Below, piece by piece: positions 10,550 through 22,035 of a stretch of 64,000 bases of DNA. The stretch comes from Circinella minor (lineage: Eukaryota > Mucoromycota > Mucoromycetes > Mucorales > Lichtheimiaceae). The translations under genes and the position numbers were made by a program. The notes under the pieces are model-generated. The model saw only the letters and a program-made list of their open reading frames with translations, did not search any database and was not told the origin of the DNA. The stretch's first letter is position 1; each line of letters starts with the position of its first letter. The stretch is from positions 30,313 through 94,312 of the forward strand of contig JAEPRB010000161.1 of NCBI GenBank assembly GCA_016758965.1. Reading direction: 5' to 3'.

Positions 10550-13500
10550 ATATTTTATGTGTATAATAACTTGTTACGATTTGAAGAAAATAAAAAAAAA
10601 ATATTTTACGCGTATATATATGAAAAGAAAAAAAGAAACCAGACAACCGTGGGAGAAAAAAAAAATAGATATATATAAAAAGGGTAAGTTTTATGTGGAG
10701 AGTGAGAATGTGGAAAAGAAAAGGTTGGTGTCAAAAAAAGAGTTTATGAAGAAGAATAAAAATAAAAAATAAAAAAACTTGATCTTATCTTATCAAGATG
10801 TTCTCTACCAGTGAAAAAAAAGAAAAAAGGAGTTCTTTCAAACTTCAACCCTTTTATATTATAATGCACTTTTTTTTTTCCAGGTCTTTGTTACGTACAA
10901 TAATAAAAAAAAAAAAAAATTGCTGATCCGGTCATCCAATCGCGCAACGTCGTTTTATTTTCATGTTTATAATTACAATTTTACACATCCCATTTCAACC
11001 ACTTTTGTTTAACCCGCGGAATGAGTGAAAACCTTATCTTTTTTTTAAATAACATCATTTCTATATACCTATTACGTTCTCTCTCTTTTTAGTATATCAA
11101 TTTGACTTATTTCGGGACTCTTATCCGGTTTTCTTTAAACTTTACTTATTTTTTCTTACCCCGGAATGATATGCTTTTTTATTTTTTACCTTATGCGGGG
11201 TACATATTTTTCGGTTTTTCCGAATGTAGAATAATTTTTGTTGTTGTTGTTGTTTAAAGAGAAGGAGGAGGGGTGATGTGAATAAGATTTTCTTTTCACA
11301 CACAAAAGGGATCAAACTCTGTTTGAGTTAACAAACAAACAATCTCTTTTTTCTTAACATCACTAAAAAAAAAATTGTTATAAAGTTTCCATGTGGTACA
11401 CAGCTATTGAAAAAAAAACAGGCGTTATTATTATTAAACATGGGCGTTTCTCTCTTAAGAATTGTAAAAGTGATCAAAGAATATTAGGTAGGTTAGCTTT
11501 AATAAGGCTTATTTTCTTTTCATCAGCTTTTCACACTATCCAAAGAAGAAAATAAGGCATCATAGTAAAATGTATCAAATCAAATCATTCCATTTTATTA
11601 TATTATTATTGCTATCCAATAACTCATAAGATATTATTATTTTTCAATTTTATGGTTTGATATATGGTTACAAGATGACTTTTTTTTTTTTACTAACCGA
11701 ACTTTGTGTACAAAAGATAAGATGTTAAAACACAATCTCGGTAAGTCGGTGTTCATAACGTTTTTTTTTTTTTTTTTCAATCTACTGTCATTATTTAAAC
11801 TATAAAAAAAAAGCCATCATCATTTTTCTCTGAATTATATTATGCTTGTCTGTATGTGGGAGGGGAGGTACTACTTAATATAGTATATCATAGTAATCCA
11901 AAATGTGGGGAAGAAAGTTCCCACATTATTTTATTAATGGCCATTTATTTGTTATGTGTGTTTTTTCTAATGATGTGACCCAAGAAAAAAAAAAGTTTTC
12001 ATTTTACCGTGAGTAAAGGTTTTTTTTTTTTTTTTTTTTTGGTATATAGATTCTATTCTAACTAAAATAATAGTCTTCTTTATCTTTTTTTTTTTTTTTG
12101 GCATTTGAGAATATTTTTCATGAGGCTCAAATATAAAAATGACAACAAAAATTACAAGTGATTAACTAATGCATATAGTAAAACAACCCATACATTCTAC
12201 GTATAATATTTATAATTACTAATTACGTCGATTTGTTATTATAAATGTAATAATAATAATTGAAGTACGTAATAATTTAACAGTAGACTTTACAGTTTTT
12301 CCCAGTTTATTTTATTTCTACATAGAAATCTAATTAAACAAAAAAGAAAATTATTGTTTGCGTTATTATTATTCTGATAATTCAATAACAACAAAAACCG
12401 ATTGTTTCAAGTTAGTTTCAAAACTTAAAAGGTGTTCCCTCCCACTTTTTTTTTTTTTTTAGGGTTCTTCTCGACAACAAGAATCAAGTAGTAACTAAAT
12501 TTTCAAATGCGAGTTTGATCGATTATCGATCAAATAATAATAATAAAAAACTATAGTTTTATTTAGTTAAATCTAAAAACTTTCCTTCTCCAGGACTGAA
12601 CCACTATGTACCTTCTTCATCCACATATCGAAATCTTATTATTCTTTATACTTACACATGTAGTAAAAACACATTTCAATAATACCATTTAATAATACGT
12701 AGTTGCTGTTATTTTTTTTGATGTTTTGAAAGTTGAAATATCAGTTAGTATGCACATATACACGATAATACATGTATATACTATCTCTTGTCAACTATTT
12801 CCCTCGTTCATTCACTTGATGTTGATTAGTATTTTTCTTGATAATTTTCCTTTTGTTTGCTCCATGTACTGTTATAATAATACAAAAGGATAACAACACT
12901 ACACTAAATTATGTCTTAACGCGAACTTTCTGATAAAACATAAATGTCCTATAGACACATTGTTCTGAAAGAAATCGTGTAAGTGAATGATTTGACGTCA
13001 TAAATTTGATCATAGTGGAAAAATCGTACCTAATACTGCTTTCTAGCTTCTATTGTGTTTTTGAACATTTTTTTGAATAAGAATGGTATTATTGTTGTTA
13101 TTGTGTCGTAATATGGGACTTTTTCTTAAATATTATTATAGGGGCTAAAAAAAACTCAATATATGATTGTAACTAGTAAACTGCTTTTATCCATTCTCCC
13201 ATTTATTTAGAAATTAAGACATGGATTGTCAATGATGAAGTAAATATTGCATACTATTAGAAAAAAATGTCCATTTTTTTTTGCGCATTCAGTTGTCGTA
13301 AATATTCAGAAAGAGAAAAATCGAGTTATTTTTTTTTTCCCTGTATGATGTATTCCAAGAGTCGTCAATTTCAACTTTAAATTATTAGAGAAGTTTGGAC
13401 AACATATATTTTGTTGAATAAAGTTTTTTTTGGTAACACAACAATGCTATGAATACACTTTATTATTGGAACGGTGAAAGCGTTTAGCATCATTGATATA

Positions 13501-13569
13501 CCGCATTTGGAATCGAAAATACAAAGTAGGTCTTTTCAAGTTCGCAAGGTAGTAAAGGGTATCTAATAT
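10550..13569. other. 3-kb gene-poor AT-rich region
   Basis: No convincing gene or RNA gene. Contents are A/T homopolymers (notably 11761-11777, 12020-12041, 12087-12100), scattered TACGTA palindromes and one strong dyad at 12514-12534. A slightly more GC-rich patch at about 11100-11240 carries several CCGG/CGGGG motifs but no open frame. It separates the housekeeping block from the mobile-element island. Confidence 0.4.
12514..12534. repeat. 21-bp near-perfect palindrome
   Basis: TTTGATCGAT followed by TATCGATCAAA is self-complementary except at the centre. It could be a dimeric transcription-factor site or a cruciform seed, or chance; function unknown. Confidence 0.6.
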
Positions 13570-14141
13570 ATTTTTAACTCAAAAGTTACTAGATAGTCTT
13601 GAACACGGTTGCCACCAGGCGTAAAACACCTTTTTGGACGACGACGACGACGACGACGATCATCACCATTAAATGACTCCGGAGCAGAACGTAGGGATTC
13701 ATTGAGTTGCCCGAAGCGAATCACAGGGCGGCTAAGTATGTATTATTACGTAGAAAGAACTACATATTATAATTAATAGTAATAAAGTACAACTAACTAA
13801 TACGTTTGTCAGAGCAATTCAATTTTTTTTTACTCAAACAAGAACAACATGGTGATGTATTAAGAAAAGTGTTTGGTGATATGTTGTTAGCAAATATAAT
13901 CAGTACAATCAAAAAATCGTGGAGTCAAAGTTGTTCAGAATTCACAAAGGATGAAGTAGCAAGAATTGGAACGGCTGTATCTGTAAGTAGTTTCCGGTAA
14001 CATTAAAGGGCATTGTCATCGTTTATAAATTATCTGGTTCTAACTTGTAATATGTTTAGGAGTATCAAAATTCTGTGGACGATGTGAGTAGAAGGGGTGA
14101 TTCACTCAAGAAAATAGTGGCAGAGTTGGCAGTGATGGTAC

Positions 14142-14352
14142 GTACTAGATATGGATCCGATTAAAACATCGGCAGTTAATACTATAGTACGCCGACTGTA
14201 AGTATATACTACACATGATAAAAATATATGAGGAATACGTACAAGAATGAGCATGATACATTATTATTAATAATAATTTAATATTTCAAGGATTGAAAAC
14301 ATTCCTCTCAGAGGTGTTAAACAAGACATTCCATGTGGAACCGGAAGTTTGG
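14142..14352 (+). repeat. Left ~200-bp direct repeat flanking Harbinger segment
   Basis: 211 bp that recur at 16394-16593 with roughly 10% differences and small indels. It runs from GTACTAGATAT to GGAAGTTTGG and includes an exon end, a short intron and the start of the next exon of the host gene. This copy has one extra base near its end (ACCGGAAG versus ACGGAAG), which breaks the host frame. Confidence 0.85.
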
Positions 14353-14541
14353 CTTGCCTCGTATGTAAGATTATGCTTATTACTCAGTGGTACAAGAATC
14401 GAAATACAGTGAGCCATATAATTTTTGAAATCTTTATTCAGATATCAAGACCAGCCGCAGCGGTGCTGTTACAAAATTGTTAACACCAAAAATTTTAATA
14501 ATTTGTTCCTCTTCATAAAATTATTGATTCTGTTCATTAAT

Positions 14542-16048
14542 ATGACAACGATGTCTAAATTCTTCAAAAACCGTAAACAAAAAACGTGATCTCGATGAAC
14601 AAATAAATAATATCAATGCACGACAAATTGCTACACGTGTCTTACAACATTTCTGAAAAAGAAATCTCATCACGAATTCTACTATCAATCAAAAAACCGA
14701 AAAAGAAAGTTATTAAACGTAATCGTGCCCTTTTCAAAAAAAAAAAAAAAAAAAATAATTGTGGAAGATTTATTTTGTACCTGTTCCCAGATACGATGTA
14801 TCATATTTTTTCGTCGTCGTTTTCGTATGCGACGTGAATTGTTCTTTGCGTATCATGCAAGAACTTGAAACAAAGTATGAATATACTTTCAAGAAAGACC
14901 TGATGCTGCTGGAAAGATTGACATACATCCATATGTCAAAGGTACTGCAGTCATGCGTATGGTGGTCCTGCTGATGCTGTCGATGAATATTTAAAGATTA
15001 GTGAGACAACAGCGCGAAACTCTCTAAATGAATTCTGCAAAGGGGTTATCAAGTGCTTTGGAGAAGAATATCTTCGTGTCCCCAATGAGCAAGACCTCAA
15101 GCGTCTGTTGGCCCTTGGTGAAGCACACGGGTTTCAAGGCATGCTTGGATCTTTGGATTGCATGCATTGGTAGTGGAGTAACTGTCCGACTGGTTGGGCC
15201 GGTATGTACACTTTTTGTAGAGAAGGTACATCTACTGTCATCCTTGAAGCTGTCGCTTCACATGACTTATGGATATGCCATTCGTTTTTTGGTGTTCCTG
15301 GTTCATGTAATGACATCAACGTCTTACATAAATCCCCTTTGTTTGATGAGGTCATTAATGGCAATGCTCCATCTGTCACATATACTGTCAATAATAACCA
15401 GTATGATAAGGGATATTATTTGGCAGATGGGATCTAACCGAGCTGGGCAACATTAATCAAGACCATTAGACATCCAGTGAGCAGAATTCATAAGGTACAT
15501 CTCACTTTATTAATTATAAAACCCCACAATAATTACTCTACCAGTTTTCGTTATTACCTTGATAAAAAAAATTACTTATGATAAAGAAAAAATGAAGCAC
15601 TGCATACAGTAATGTTTTTTTTTTGTTAAATGAAACTCATCACGTTCTTAATCTACTAGGTATTTGCTAAACGCCAAGAATCAGCCCGCAAGGATATTGA
15701 GCGTGCTTTTGGTGTCCTTCAGCAGTGTTTTGCAATCAGCATACGTGAGCCTGGACGTCCGTGGCATGTATCCACACTTTCGAATATCATCAAAGCATGT
15801 ATCATCATGCACAATTTATGATTGTTGAGGATGAACGTGAGGGATATAGCAAGCAGATTCCGCTGGATTATGACAGTTGCTCATTTACTGTTTTACCATC
15901 CATCCAGCATGGTGTACAAATGGATGAAATAATGCGTCATCAACGTCAAAAGTGTATCTTTGATAAAGATGCCGATAATAGACTAACGAAAAGTCTCATT
16001 GAAAACATTTGGCGACTTTATGCATATGGTGATGATGATGATAAATAA
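14542..16048 (+). pseudogene. PIF/Harbinger-type (DDE_Tnp_4) transposase, degenerate
   Basis: Scattered frames align in order with Harbinger transposases: FRRRFRMRREL; RIMQELETKY; KGTAVMRM; PADAVDEYLKISETTARNSL; FGEEYLRVPN; GFQGMLGSLDCMHW; NCPTGWAGMYTFCREG; ILEAVASHDLWICHSFFGVP, then GSCNDINVL; YDKGYYLADGI; SWATLIKTI; ARKDIERAFGVLQQCFAI; IIMHNL. The DDE residues are all still visible (LDC, NDIN, DIERAF). The copy is dead: a TAG replaces the residue after DCMHW, a TAA follows ADGI where Tyr is normal, there are frameshifts after KKD, near MRMV and in IMHNL, and a probable intron lies near 15494-15660. It catalysed cut-and-paste transposition, normally with 3-bp target duplications; no terminal inverted repeats were found. 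Confidence 0.88.
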
Positions 16049-16085
16049 CTACTTACCTACTATATAATATTGACAAATAAATTTA

Positions 16086-16393
16086 TTATTGTTTTTCTTC
16101 CTCTTCCCCTTCCTCCTCTTCTTCTTTGTCTTCGCCTTCTACATTCACTGTTTCCTTTTGTTTCTTCTTCGGCGACTCCATTTCCTCCTTTAATTCGTCC
16201 AGAATTCGCATTTGCATGATCCGATCGTATTCTTGCTGTTGATCACTGAGACCATACAAATTAACCTTCATGATCTCGTGCTTCGTCATAAGCATTTCGC
16301 TTTCTGCACTCATTAAAATGGCTTTGGCGCGATCACGGTCGATTTCTTGCTAGATTCTTATCGTTTCCAAAGCCTGCGCATCAGCAGATTTTG
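16086..16393 (-). pseudogene. Harbinger partner ORF (Myb/NAM-associated type), C-terminal remnant
   Basis: Converges tail to tail with the transposase, 37 bp apart. Minus-strand frame 16313-16086 reads SAESEMLMTKHEIMKVNLYG, then LSDQQQEYDRIMQMRILDEL and a Lys/Glu-rich tail. The helix pattern '.EIM..D...L...Q.EY......EIL' is typical of the C-terminal domain of the second protein of PIF/Harbinger elements (Myb/SANT-like, annotated in plants as NAM-associated). Upstream in frame the sequence continues (ADAQALETIRI) but meets a TAG, and the DNA-binding N-terminal half is missing because the segment stops at the right direct repeat (16394). In intact elements this protein helps bring the transposase to DNA and the nucleus. 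Confidence 0.6.
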
Positions 16394-16593
16394 GTACTAG
16401 ATATAGATCTGATTAAAACATCGGTAGTTAATGCCATACGCCGACTGTAAGTATATACTACGCATGATAATATATAAGGAATACAAGAATGAGCATGATA
16501 CATTATTATTAATAGTAATTTAGTATTTCAAGGATTGAAAACATCCCTCTCAGAATAATTAAACAAGAGAATCCATGTGAAACGGAAGTTTGG
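16394..16593 (+). repeat. Right ~200-bp direct repeat flanking Harbinger segment
   Basis: Second copy of the 14142-14352 sequence. Here the host reading frame is intact through IENIPLR and on into EVWAIFSDPILRSLFNIS, so this copy is probably closer to the original host sequence. Confidence 0.85.
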
Positions 16594-17322
16594 GCCATAT
16601 TCAGTGACCCAATCCTTCGATCTCTTTTCAATATTTCCGACCAAAACGTTCATCTTCGTTGGTAAGTCATGCAACGATTTTACTTTCCCTGCGTTTAATA
16701 GGTATACTGTTGTGAAAACAAATAATTAAGACAAACAAAAAAGTATCATCAAGCGAAAGCAATACCAGGCCAGATAGTGCCGTCAGTTCAAGGAGCCAGA
16801 TTTATTGGAGTCATGATTGGGGGTATGGAGAAGCCAAGACATATGAACCTACAAACAACAATCACACTTTGGCCAAAGATCTTGTAAGAATTGGAATGTT
16901 TAACAAAGATTTGATCAATACTGCTAACATTTGAGCAACTATTGGGTTGCAAATAAACGGTAAGTTAGATTGCAGAGTTTTTGTCGTATAGCATGGTACC
17001 TCTAACTTGTGTTTGGTATCTAGGATTCCGCCTTACATTTTACATTGTCGAATTAAATTTCCATGGAATTTATACAATGACGGAGTTGTCGTGTATCGAA
17101 ATTCCTCAATCTGTTGTACGCATCGATCAATTAACAAGCATTAGTCAGTTACTATTACTTGCAAAAGTTGCACATGTCTTCGAGATGATTCGCAAAACAT
17201 CGTTGCGTTGTACAAGTGAAGAATTTGAACAGAAAAAAACCAAGAGTATCAAGATCGAAGATTTGGAACATCTGGTAGCTAAGAAACGTGATCGCAATTC
17301 TCCATGTTCATCAAGATTCTAG

Positions 17323-17767
17323 GTATTATGCGTCAATATTACTTCAAATTATCATCAATCAATCACTTATTCCTATTCCCCGTGCTTCTTTTTTTAATAT
17401 TATAGTCTGACATTATCTATTCTTTTACTCTCAAACTTCATTTATTCTTCACCCACTTGATTTGCTTGCAATAAGCTTACATATTATAACCACTGTATAT
17501 TACCATATTACCAATCATTACATCTTCACAATCACTACGTATTGTTACGGATCATATAAACCAATAAAAATTCAATCCTCACTCCCTCTTTGAATTCATA
17601 GATATTATATATTTATACATATATTCATTTTTTTTATTGAAAAGACCTTTGATAAAGGTCCATAAGAAAAATGGACCAAGTAGTCCAAGGGATGTCAGTT
17701 ATTAAATCTTCGATGTTTATAAGGAAAAGAAGTAACATATAATTTTTTAAAGATATAAGGAAAGCCA
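17323..17767. other. Spacer before the satellite, with a small hairpin
   Basis: No gene seen. GACCTTT-GAT-AAAGGTC at 17644-17660 is a perfect 7-bp stem with a 3-nt loop. Composition is AT-rich up to the sharp start of the GC-richer array at 17768. Confidence 0.45.
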
Positions 17768-18679
17768 TGAACTGCTGGAAACTGGATTAGCCTACGGAAT
17801 CTTGAACCATACTTCAACCATGCAAAGCATACTACTAAACTCGAAAGCCGGAACTGACCTGGCCATCCATAAGAGAATGGGGGGTTTCAGCCGGGGCCGC
17901 CAAGTAAAGCAATTGCTTGTGAACTGCTGGAAACTGGATTAGCCTACGGAATCTTGAACCATACTTCAACCATCCAAAGCATACTACTAAACTCGAAAGC
18001 CGGGACTGACCTGGCCATCCATAAGAGAATGGGGGGTTTCAGCCGGGGCCGCCAAGTAAAGCAATTGCTTGTGAACTGCTGGAAACTGGATTAGCCTACG
18101 GAATCTTGAACCATACTTCAACCATCCAAAGCATACTACTAAACTCGAAAGCCGGGACTGACCTGGCCATCCATAAGAGAATGGGGGGTTTCAGCCGGGG
18201 CCGCCAAGTAAAGCAATTGCTTGTGAACTGCTGGAAACTGGATTAGCCTACGGAATCTTGAACCATACTTCAACCATCCAAAGCATACTACTAAACTCGA
18301 AAGCCGGAACTGACCTGGCCATCCATAAGAGAATGGGGGGTTTCAGCCGGGGCCGCCAAGTAAAGCAATTGCTTGTGAACTGCTGGAAACTGGATTAGCC
18401 TACGGAATCTTGAACCATACTTCAACCAAGCAAAACATACTACTAAACTCGAAAGCCGGAACTGACCTGGCCATCCATAAGAGAATGGGGGGTTTCAGCC
18501 GGGGCCGCCAAGTAAAGCGATTGCTTGTGAACTGCTGGAAACTGGATTAGCCTACGGAATCTTGAACCATACTTCAACCATGTAAAACATACTACTAAAC
18601 TCGAAAGCCGGAACTGACCTGGCCATCCATGAGAGAATGGGGGGTTTCAGCCGGGGCCGCCAAGTAAAGCGATTGTTGG
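17768..18679. repeat. Six-copy 152-bp tandem satellite
   Basis: Head-to-tail units begin at 17768, 17920, 18072, 18224, 18376 and 18528, a constant 152-bp period. The unit is close to half G+C (about 75 of 152 by hand count), far above its surroundings. Copies differ at only a few sites: the CATCCAAAGC stretch varies (CATGCAAAGC, CAAGCAAAAC, CATGTAAAAC), GCCGGGACTG alternates with GCCGGAACTG, and the junction AAGCAATTGCTT, a perfect 12-bp palindrome, becomes AAGCGATTGCTT in the last units. 152 is not a multiple of 3 and no frame stays open across units, so it is not a protein repeat. No similarity to rDNA, tRNA or telomere sequence was recognised. Confidence 0.97.
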
Positions 18680-19723
18680 TGTATGAACTAACTAGTTCAT
18701 AAAGTAAATAAAAAAGAAATTGGCTGAATCACCAAAAATAAATCCTTCTTTACAAAAAAAACAAGAATGATTCGAAAGATGTATAGAGGACGAAAAAAAA
18801 AAACTTGCCATGATGACGTATATTTTCAAGTATTGTTCAGTTGTACTTTTTCCAATTTTAACCAGAATAGTAATTAGCTGTCACACCAGATGATTGCATT
18901 TCTGTATATTAGTATCCTGTTTATCATTTACTTTCTCTATTTTATATTTCTAATTATCATTATACGTACGTTTGACCAGTTAGTAACACTGGTATGTTTT
19001 TTTATTATTATAACAATATCAATTATATTATCTAACATATTAAATAAAGGGCTTTTTAAGTGAATTTATATTTATTACGGGTCATTCCCTTCGGATAATC
19101 CGTCAACTATACATACGTCTTTCATTTATTACACAGTATAACGAGAAAATCATACTATTTATGCATATTATCACAGAAATTGGTGCACCCAAGTTAAAAA
19201 AAAACAAAGAGGCATGATTTAAAAAAAAAAAATCGGGGCCCTGGTTTAACAGGCCCTCACCCTCCTCTGTCTGTTGTTACAATTTAACTCGCACAGATGC
19301 AGCAACATCTATAAGCAATAAAAAATTCTAGACTCATATTCATTATACCAAAAATAGAAATCTCAATGGTGCATGCTATCCCTTGATTTAAAAAAAAAGG
19401 TCTGTTCAAATAAGATACCACAAAATAAAAATAAAAAAAATTACCAAGAAATTCAACATACACTACCTGTGGTATTTTTTTTCCTACAGTATGATGTCGA
19501 GAATAGCCAATTGTCAGCAAGATAATATATTTTTTTTTCTTGAGATTGATGTATACATTGAGTGTTTTGACATTCATATTTTTTTAATAATAAAAAATAT
19601 GCCATGATAATAGTTGCGTATTAAGACATCCGATCATTCAGTAGAATTACCACGCAAAAGTATCGCCAAAACAGAAATATATATAAATATTGGCTTGTGC
19701 GCACATATTTCCCAATGATGGAC
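18680..19723. other. Intergenic between satellite and TIR element
   Basis: No supported gene. A hairpin-like GGGCCCTG...CAGGCCC (19236-19256) lies beside an A-run. A minus frame at 19284-19577 is Lys/Phe/Tyr-rich without family features, so I do not call it. Confidence 0.4.
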
Positions 19724-21129
19724 TTGGGTAATTTTGCAGTACTTTCTTGCAGTACTTTTTTGCAGTACGTAGTAGTCGGACAAGACCGGGGATTTCCCGC
19801 ACAATTGACCGGATTTTATTGAGTATTAATAACTATAAAGGTGCTTTGCGGTACTCTTTGCAGTAGTTTGCAATAGTTGTTTGTAGTAATGATTTTTATA
19901 AAATTATATATTACACTTGTTTTTGTATAGTATTATTGCACTACTTTTTAAAAAAATTATGGAATCATAAATTTATGAATAATATACATTTGATAATCAA
20001 TAGCTTAACATTTAATACTAGTCTCTTAAATTTTGAGTTTTATCAGTTCAACAAATACATTTGAAAAATACTATCCCCCACATCCCTACTAAAAAAAAGA
20101 AAGTGACACATAATCACTAAAATCGTTAGAAGTAACCCCGCCTTTTTTTTATACTATTGTGATATACTCACCAGCTTTAAGGCTCTTACTATTATCAAAT
20201 TAATTAGCTTCTAGAAAACACATACACAAATATAGATATAATTGAATACATCTACTATGAACTTTTCTATTATATGTAGACAAAGTATTCTATTAAGCAA
20301 ATAGTTTATTGATTTTTCTTATATTTTTAGATTCTATTTATTTAAGAGCATATATTATTATAGAAGAGGAGAAGCATGAGAAAAAAAGCCCGGTATCAAT
20401 GATCCGATATAATTAATTAAAATCAAACGTTCAAATGGCTTAATGGGTAAAGCGTTTGCCTAATTCATTGCCTTGTTGAGTAGCTAAATGATTGGATCCG
20501 ATAGAGAGAAAGGCTTTTCCTAAAAACTTTAATTTTTTTTTTACTTGTGCTACTTTTGTTTATGCAACTTTATATATTGAGATTCTTTTTCATCATATAG
20601 CAACATGATTGATTATTCAATTAATAATAAAATATTAATAATATCAGTATTGTACTATATACTGCTCAATATATGTATTCAAGGCAATAATATAGTGACT
20701 TTAGATTTAATAACTTGTGAATTAAGATGTATTAAAAGATTAATTTATTTATTTTTAAAAACAAATTGGGAAGAACAACAAAATAGTATATATAATGTGC
20801 TACCTAAAATCAAACTATTTTAAACCAAGGCGATAGCAAAGAAACACTGGATATAGTTATTATTATTACTGGCTAAAAAAAAGGTTCAAATAGAATGATC
20901 GAAAATGACGAGAAAAAGTTGATAGAATTTTTTTTCTTTAGCATTATTGTAAGCTACTGCAAGAATAGTACCGCAAACTACTGCAAGGAGTACCGCAAAG
21001 CACCTTTTATAGTTAGTAATACTCAATAAAATCCGGTCAATTGTGCGGAAAATCCCCGGTCTTGACCGACTACTACTGCAAAAAAGTACTGCATTGCAGT
21101 ACTGCAAAATTAAAGGTACCCTTTCCCAA
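19724..21129. mobile_element. 1.4-kb element with long terminal inverted repeats
   Basis: The left end (19724-about 19880) and right end (about 20940-21129) are inverted copies. Shared blocks, read inward from each end: TTGGG; TAATTTTGCAGTACT; TTTTTTGCAGTA; AAGACCGGGGATTT; CGCACAATTGACCGGATTTT then ATTGAGTATTA; GGTGCTTTGCGGTACTC; TTGCAGTAGTTTGC. Sub-terminal copies of TGCAGTA recur several times in each arm, as in transposase-binding arrays. The interior (~1 kb) is AT-rich with no transposase; one 72-codon frame at 20605-20823 has no recognisable features. This is best read as a non-autonomous DNA transposon. Exact ends and the target duplication are not clear. Confidence 0.82.
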
Positions 21130-22035
21130 TAGGGTTTTTTATTTTCTAATTTCCCTTTTTGCCTCGTCTCAATCAATATGTCTCAACAGACGCTGGATTA
21201 TGAGAGACAATAAATAAAAACTACAAATTTTCAACGTATCCACATATTTTTTTATAATGTTACAGACATGTAATTATCAGTACCCCTCCCCCACGATACC
21301 AATCACATCTTAAAAGAAACTAGTTTTGCTCCTGTGAACTGTCTAGGTAACCTTGGTGATGGTAAGTAAATAATATTTCGAATTAAAGAAAAAAGATGAT
21401 TGTAAATTCGTGAGCAAGAAAATAGTTTTTTTTCCTGATTAACAAAAGTCAGGTATGCAACATAAGAGTTTCTTATGTACCAAAAAAAAAAAATGTAAAA
21501 CAAACGTGAACGTTTGTCTTTTTTGTCTTACTGTATTTATAGAAACTTTTTGTAATAAAGAGCCATCTAAAATATGCACAGGAGTTGTAGTTATTCCTGT
21601 CTTTGATATTATCGGGTTGTGTATATGTATAATGAAGTATTATCATAAATACTTAAGGCATGTGTAGTACTTTAACCTCTTTGTATTATTTTGTATGAAA
21701 ATTTATTTATAATTGAATTATTGAACAAAGAGACGAAGTATTTCCTACGTTTCCTCTCTCATTGCAAGTACATAATAAATATTGAGCAGTAGCTACGTAC
21801 GTAGAATCAATTACGTATTCTCAATAACAGTGTTTTTACCAAGCTTTTTAAAATATAATAATATAGTTAAAGAACAATAGGTGGAAGAGACAATAAGACC
21901 ACTTTTACTAAATTAGCTTGTACTATCATTTCGAAAATATTTAAGAAAAAATAAAATAATAAAAAAGCACCCCTTCGTTTTGAATTTTTTTAGTCCAACA
22001 ACCTATTATCATAGTACTTTAAGAAAGAAAAATAA
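21130..22035. other. Intergenic, upstream of 22036 gene
   Basis: No supported gene. It carries clustered TACGTA palindromes (CTACGTACGTAG at about 21792) and AT-rich sequence. Small frames on either strand lack coding character. Confidence 0.35.

Larger units (their letters stand above)
13570..17322 (+). pseudogene. Broken member of a multigene family, interrupted by a Harbinger segment
   Basis: Exon-like pieces lie on both sides of the transposase. 5' side: about 13570-13735 (Arg-rich GRRRRRRRSSPLN), 13806-14000 (HGDVLRKVFGDMLLANIIST then KKSWSQS) and about 14060-14137 (EYQNSVDDVSRRGDSLKK). 3' side: 16400-16660 (IENIPLR, then EVWAIFSDPILRSLFNIS), about 16745-16934 (RPDSAVS, GYGEAKTYEPTNNN, LAKDLVRIGM) and about 17023-17322 (GFRLTFYIVELNFHGIYTMT). 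The order 'GDVL.KVFGDLL', 'RPD..S', 'GYGE.K', 'G....FY...L...GIYTM.E' resembles proteins I recall as expanded in mucoralean genomes; function unknown. There is an in-frame TGA after DLINTANI and no plausible start, so this copy is dead. Confidence 0.5.

Noticed and set aside
17768..18679. CRISPR-like array
   Set aside because: Units are contiguous 152-bp tandem copies without unique spacers, in a eukaryotic genome.
19284..19577. 97-codon minus-strand frame
   Set aside because: No features, homopolymer Lys/Phe codons, no splice partners.
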